Shown: positions 61,500-64,000 of the stretch, piece after piece
How positions within the stretch are numbered: the stretch's first letter is position 1
Layout: every line of letters begins with the position of its first letter
Assembly (NCBI RefSeq): GCF_046156265.1
Contig: NZ_JAWDIR010000006.1
Location: 12,464-76,463 of the forward strand
Length of the DNA: 64,000 nt
Reading direction: 5' to 3'
DNA from: CAMDHY01 sp046156265
GTDB taxonomy: Bacteria; Pseudomonadota; Alphaproteobacteria; Rhizobiales; Segnochrobactraceae
Made by a program: the position numbers and the translations under genes
Notes under the pieces: model-generated
Told to the model about the DNA's origin: nothing
Databases searched by the model: none
What the model saw: only the letters and a program-made list of their open reading frames with translations

Positions 61500-62437
61500 T
61501 GACGATCGGGATCGGCGCGATGGGGCCGAACGCCGGCCTCGCGGTCTTCCGGACGCTGCAACTCGCCGAGCGCATCGGCACGGGGGCGATCGGCGGCTAC
61601 GCCGTCTTCGCCGCGATCGACCGCGACGGCCGGCTGCACCGCGCCGAGACCCAGCGCGGCGGCACGGCCACGCTGTTCACTGCCGGCGAGCGGACGGGCG
61701 TCGAGCCACCGGTGGAAATCGCGACCGCGCCCTATGCCGCCGTGATGTCGAGCGGCCCGGACCGGCCGGCGCCACTGTCGCAGTACCTGCCGGCGGATGC
61801 GACCGTCGGCCTCGTCACCGGCCACCGCCTGCCGAACGGCACCGGCCGGGACGGACGCGTGCTCAACGACGCCGTCCTCGCCGGCATGGCCGACGGCCTC
61901 GCGGCGGAGACCGCGCTGGCTCGCGTCCTCGATGCCGAGCCCGACGCTGACGCCGGCATGATCGCCCTCGGCCCCTGCCGCGGTATCGCGGTCGCCAACA
62001 GCGCCCGCGTCGCCCGCCGCCCCGACCTTGGCAGCGCCCTGCTGGCCGGGCCAGACGGTACGGCCATCGCGATCCTCCACAACGCCATCCGACCGGCCCG
62101 GACGCTGGCACCGCTGCTGGCGGAGGCCGGGCTCGAGGTCATGGTGCGCGCGCACGCGCCGCTCGCGGCGATCGACGTGGCGGCCGGGACGCCCGTCGTC
62201 CACGGCGACCGCGACCGCGTCCTGGTCGACGCTGCGGGGACTGCGATACGCGTCGAGACGACGGACGCCCGCATTGTCACCGGACGGCACAACTGCGCGG
62301 CGATCTACATCGGCGCGGAAATCGTCGGGCCCGACGGCCCCCTCGGCGTCGCGATCGAAGAGCCGAACGTGATGGTCGAGGACGGCCGCATCGTCCGCCT
62401 GAGCGGCCGGTCGCGCTTCCGCCTCGGCTACCGCTAG
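61499..62437 (+). CDS. Unrecognised protein in the peptide-ABC operon
   Basis: This 312-residue protein, starting MTIGIGAMGPNAGLAVFRTL, was not recognised with confidence. It is soluble, rich in short glycine-containing strands (GTGAIGGYAVFAAIDRDG, GPCRGIAVANSARV) and ends RSRFRLGYR. The short N-terminus before a Thr and the repeated beta-strand character could fit an Ntn-hydrolase-like fold, but that is speculation. Its start overlaps the ATPase stop, and the M20 deacylase gene follows 41 bases later. It is therefore probably an enzyme or accessory of the same acyl-amino-acid or peptide route. Confidence 0.75.
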
Positions 62438-62478
62438 AAAGCAGAAAAGCCAGAAGAATCGGAACACCAGGAGCCAGA

Positions 62479-63636
62479 ATGCCCCTCGACACCACGGCCG
62501 ACATCCTCGAGCGGCTGATCGCCTTCCGCTCGGTGTTCACCGCCGACGACTACACCGACGTCGCCGACTTCGCCGCCGCCCATCTCTCCGACCTCGGCTT
62601 CACCGTGCATAGGCTGCCGGGCGTGTCCCCCGGACGGGCCGGCCTGTTCGCCAGCCTCGGCCCCGCCGGCCCCGGCGGGGTGCTTTTGTCCGCCCACCTC
62701 GACGTCGTCCCGGTGGAGGGCCAGAAGTGGACGGTCGATCCGTTCCGGATGACGCGCCGGGACGGACGCTTCTACGGCCGCGGCACGACGGACATGAAGG
62801 GCTTCGCCGCCGCGGTGCTGGCCGCTGCCGCGCGGGCCCGCCACCGGCCGCTCGCGGCCCCCCTCAAGATCGCGCTCTCCTATGACGAGGAGGCGGGCTG
62901 CGTCGGCATCGCCGAGATGATCGGCGCCCTCGACCGGACGATCGGCGTCCCGGACTTCTGCATCGTCGGCGAGCCGACCTCGATGACGGTCGCGGTGGGC
63001 CACAAAGGCAAGCTCTCCTTCCGCGTCCGCTTCGAGGGAACGGCCGGCCACTCGGCCTCGGCGCCCCACTATGCCAACGCCATCCACATGGCGAGTGAGG
63101 CGGTCGCGATCCTGCGGCGCGTCCAGGACGACCTCGCGAACGGCGCCCGCGACGCCGCCTTCGACGTCCCCTACACGACCGTGCACGTCGGCCGGTTGTC
63201 AGGTGGCACGGCCCTCAACATCGTGCCCGACCACGCCACCCTCGACTTCGAGATCCGCCACCTCGCGACGGAGGACCCGGCCCCGATCGTCGCCGGCATC
63301 GAGCGCGACCTCGCCGCCCTCGTCGGCCGCTGGAGAGCGGTGCACCCGACCGCCGACGCCGTCATGACCCCGATCAACGCCTATCCGGGCCTCGCGACCG
63401 ACCCGTACGCGGAGGTCGTGCGGCTCGCTTTCGAGCTCGGCGCCCGCGGCCCCGTCACCAAGGTGAGCTACGGTACCGAAGCGGGCTTCTTCAATGACCG
63501 CTGGAGCATCCCCACCGTCGTCTGCGGTCCCGGCAACATGATGCAGGGGCACAAGCCCGATGAGTTCGTCGAGGAGGCAGAGCTCGCCGCCTGCGATGCG
63601 ATGCTAGACCGGCTGCTGGACCGACTGGCTGCCTGA
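62479..63636 (+). CDS. M20-family deacylase (acetylornithine deacetylase/desuccinylase-like)
   Basis: This protein of 385 residues has all metal and catalytic residues of the di-zinc M20 peptidases: His73 and Asp75 (SAHLDVVP), bridging Asp105 (GRGTTDMKG), Glu137 and Glu138 (YDEEAG), Glu165 (GEPTS) and His358 (QGHKPDE). The overall sequence is closest to ArgE. In this operon it more likely deacylates an imported N-acyl amino acid, with the racemase at 54287 supplying the correct stereoisomer. Confidence 0.91.
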   Translation: MPLDTTADILERLIAFRSVFTADDYTDVADFAAAHLSDLGFTVHRLPGVSPGRAGLFASLGPAGPGGVLLSAHLDVVPVEGQKWTVDPFRMTRRDGRFYGRGTTDMKGFAAAVLAAAARARHRPLAAPLKIALSYDEEAGCVGIAEMIGALDRTIGVPDFCIVGEPTSMTVAVGHKGKLSFRVRFEGTAGHSASAPHYANAIHMASEAVAILRRVQDDLANGARDAAFDVPYTTVHVGRLSGGTALNIVPDHATLDFEIRHLATEDPAPIVAGIERDLAALVGRWRAVHPTADAVMTPINAYPGLATDPYAEVVRLAFELGARGPVTKVSYGTEAGFFNDRWSIPTVVCGPGNMMQGHKPDEFVEEAELAACDAMLDRLLDRLAA

Positions 63637-64000
63637 AGCGTGGGGGGGGGGGCACGCGGCCATCCGCCGAGGCACGCGTCCCGCCGGGTGCTCACGACAC
63701 AGGGTCGATTGGACGCTCCCGGCGGGTCGGCCGATCCGCGATGCCCGCGACATGGCGCAACGGACCACGATGACCGGTCGTGGGCGTTGGTCGACGCCCT
63801 ATGCGAGGTCAGGCGCACCCCGATGGTCCGATCGGTGTCGTGCGGCCTGCCTTCCTGTGCCCTCGCCAGCCCGTCCCCGCTGCCCTGTCGTCGGCCACGG
63901 GCGATGCCGCTTTTCGGCATTCTCCGCGGTCCCGATTGCAAGGCCGACGCCTCCCATTCCGAAGATGTGAAAATAGGACGACGACGGCTGTTGACAGGTG
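63637..64000. other. Gene-free right end with an 11-G tract
   Basis: No supportable gene in 364 bp. Eleven consecutive G residues occupy 63642-63652, five bases after the M20 stop. The sequence becomes more A/T-rich at the end, and TTGACA at 63991-63996 may be the -35 box of a gene beyond the window. Confidence 0.45.

Noticed and set aside
62479..63636. Naming the M20 gene argE
   Set aside because: M20 deacylases have many substrates and no arginine-biosynthesis gene is nearby.
63752..63970. Small plus-strand open frame near the right end
   Set aside because: Arg/Pro/Ser-rich translation typical of non-coding GC-rich DNA, with no start signal or family.

Overview
The window is a very GC-rich, densely coded chromosomal segment of an alphaproteobacterium, most likely a Hyphomicrobiales-type heterotroph. 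This rests on strong G/C third-position bias, frequent ATGA/TGATG gene overlaps, GTG starts, and the run of ABC-transporter catabolic operons under GntR, RpiR and AraC regulators. No rRNA, tRNA, CRISPR array, transposase, integrase or phage gene was seen. The segment reads as a catabolic accessory region with six transport systems.

Layout. (1) 1-11690: two FCD-type GntR regulators end to end. The second is divergent from a plus-strand operon encoding an FAD oxidoreductase, a crotonase-fold enzyme, a fused CoA transferase, a DapA-like aldolase, an SDR, a taurine/sulfonate-type ABC transporter and an enolase-superfamily enzyme. This looks like CoA-dependent breakdown of an unidentified carboxylate. 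(2) 11786-14884: a tripartite tricarboxylate transporter (tctABC order, minus strand). (3) 15339-16478: a lone alpha/beta hydrolase. (4) 17051-33032: 3-hydroxyisobutyrate-dehydrogenase-like and aldehyde dehydrogenases, two paralogous luciferase-like monooxygenases, a flavin reductase, an RpiR regulator, a ribose-type ABC importer, a PRISE-like (progesterone 5-beta-reductase/iridoid synthase-like) reductase, a ThDP enzyme and an Ldh2 dehydrogenase. Four promoter regions here share an A-rich motif.

(5) 33226-41813: an AraC regulator, both subunits of an N,N-dimethylformamidase-like iron amidohydrolase, and a complete branched-chain/amide-type ABC importer. (6) 41841-54165: a large divergent RpiR locus. 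One arm is a nine-gene minus-strand operon (DUF1989 protein, polar amino-acid-type ABC transporter, GlcG-like protein, amidohydrolase, deacetylase, two-SIS-domain isomerase/deglycase-like protein, PfkB kinase). The other arm is RpiR, a paralogous binding protein, an allantoinase-like cyclic amidohydrolase and a BtpA-family protein. The combination suggests uptake, ring opening and phosphorylation/deglycation of a sugar-linked nitrogen compound. I do not recognise it as a described pathway. (7) 54287-63636: an N-acylamino-acid-racemase/OSBS-type enolase and a third RpiR, divergent from a peptide-type ABC importer followed by an unrecognised protein and an M20 deacylase, consistent with use of N-acyl amino acids or small peptides.

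Regulatory structure is visible in several places: an 18-bp GntR-like palindrome at 1374-1391, a concentric double dyad at 20933-20976, a 22-bp-period AraC-like direct repeat at 34253-34288, TGAAA-type elements beside two RpiR genes, and strong hairpins directly after four of the solute-binding-protein genes.
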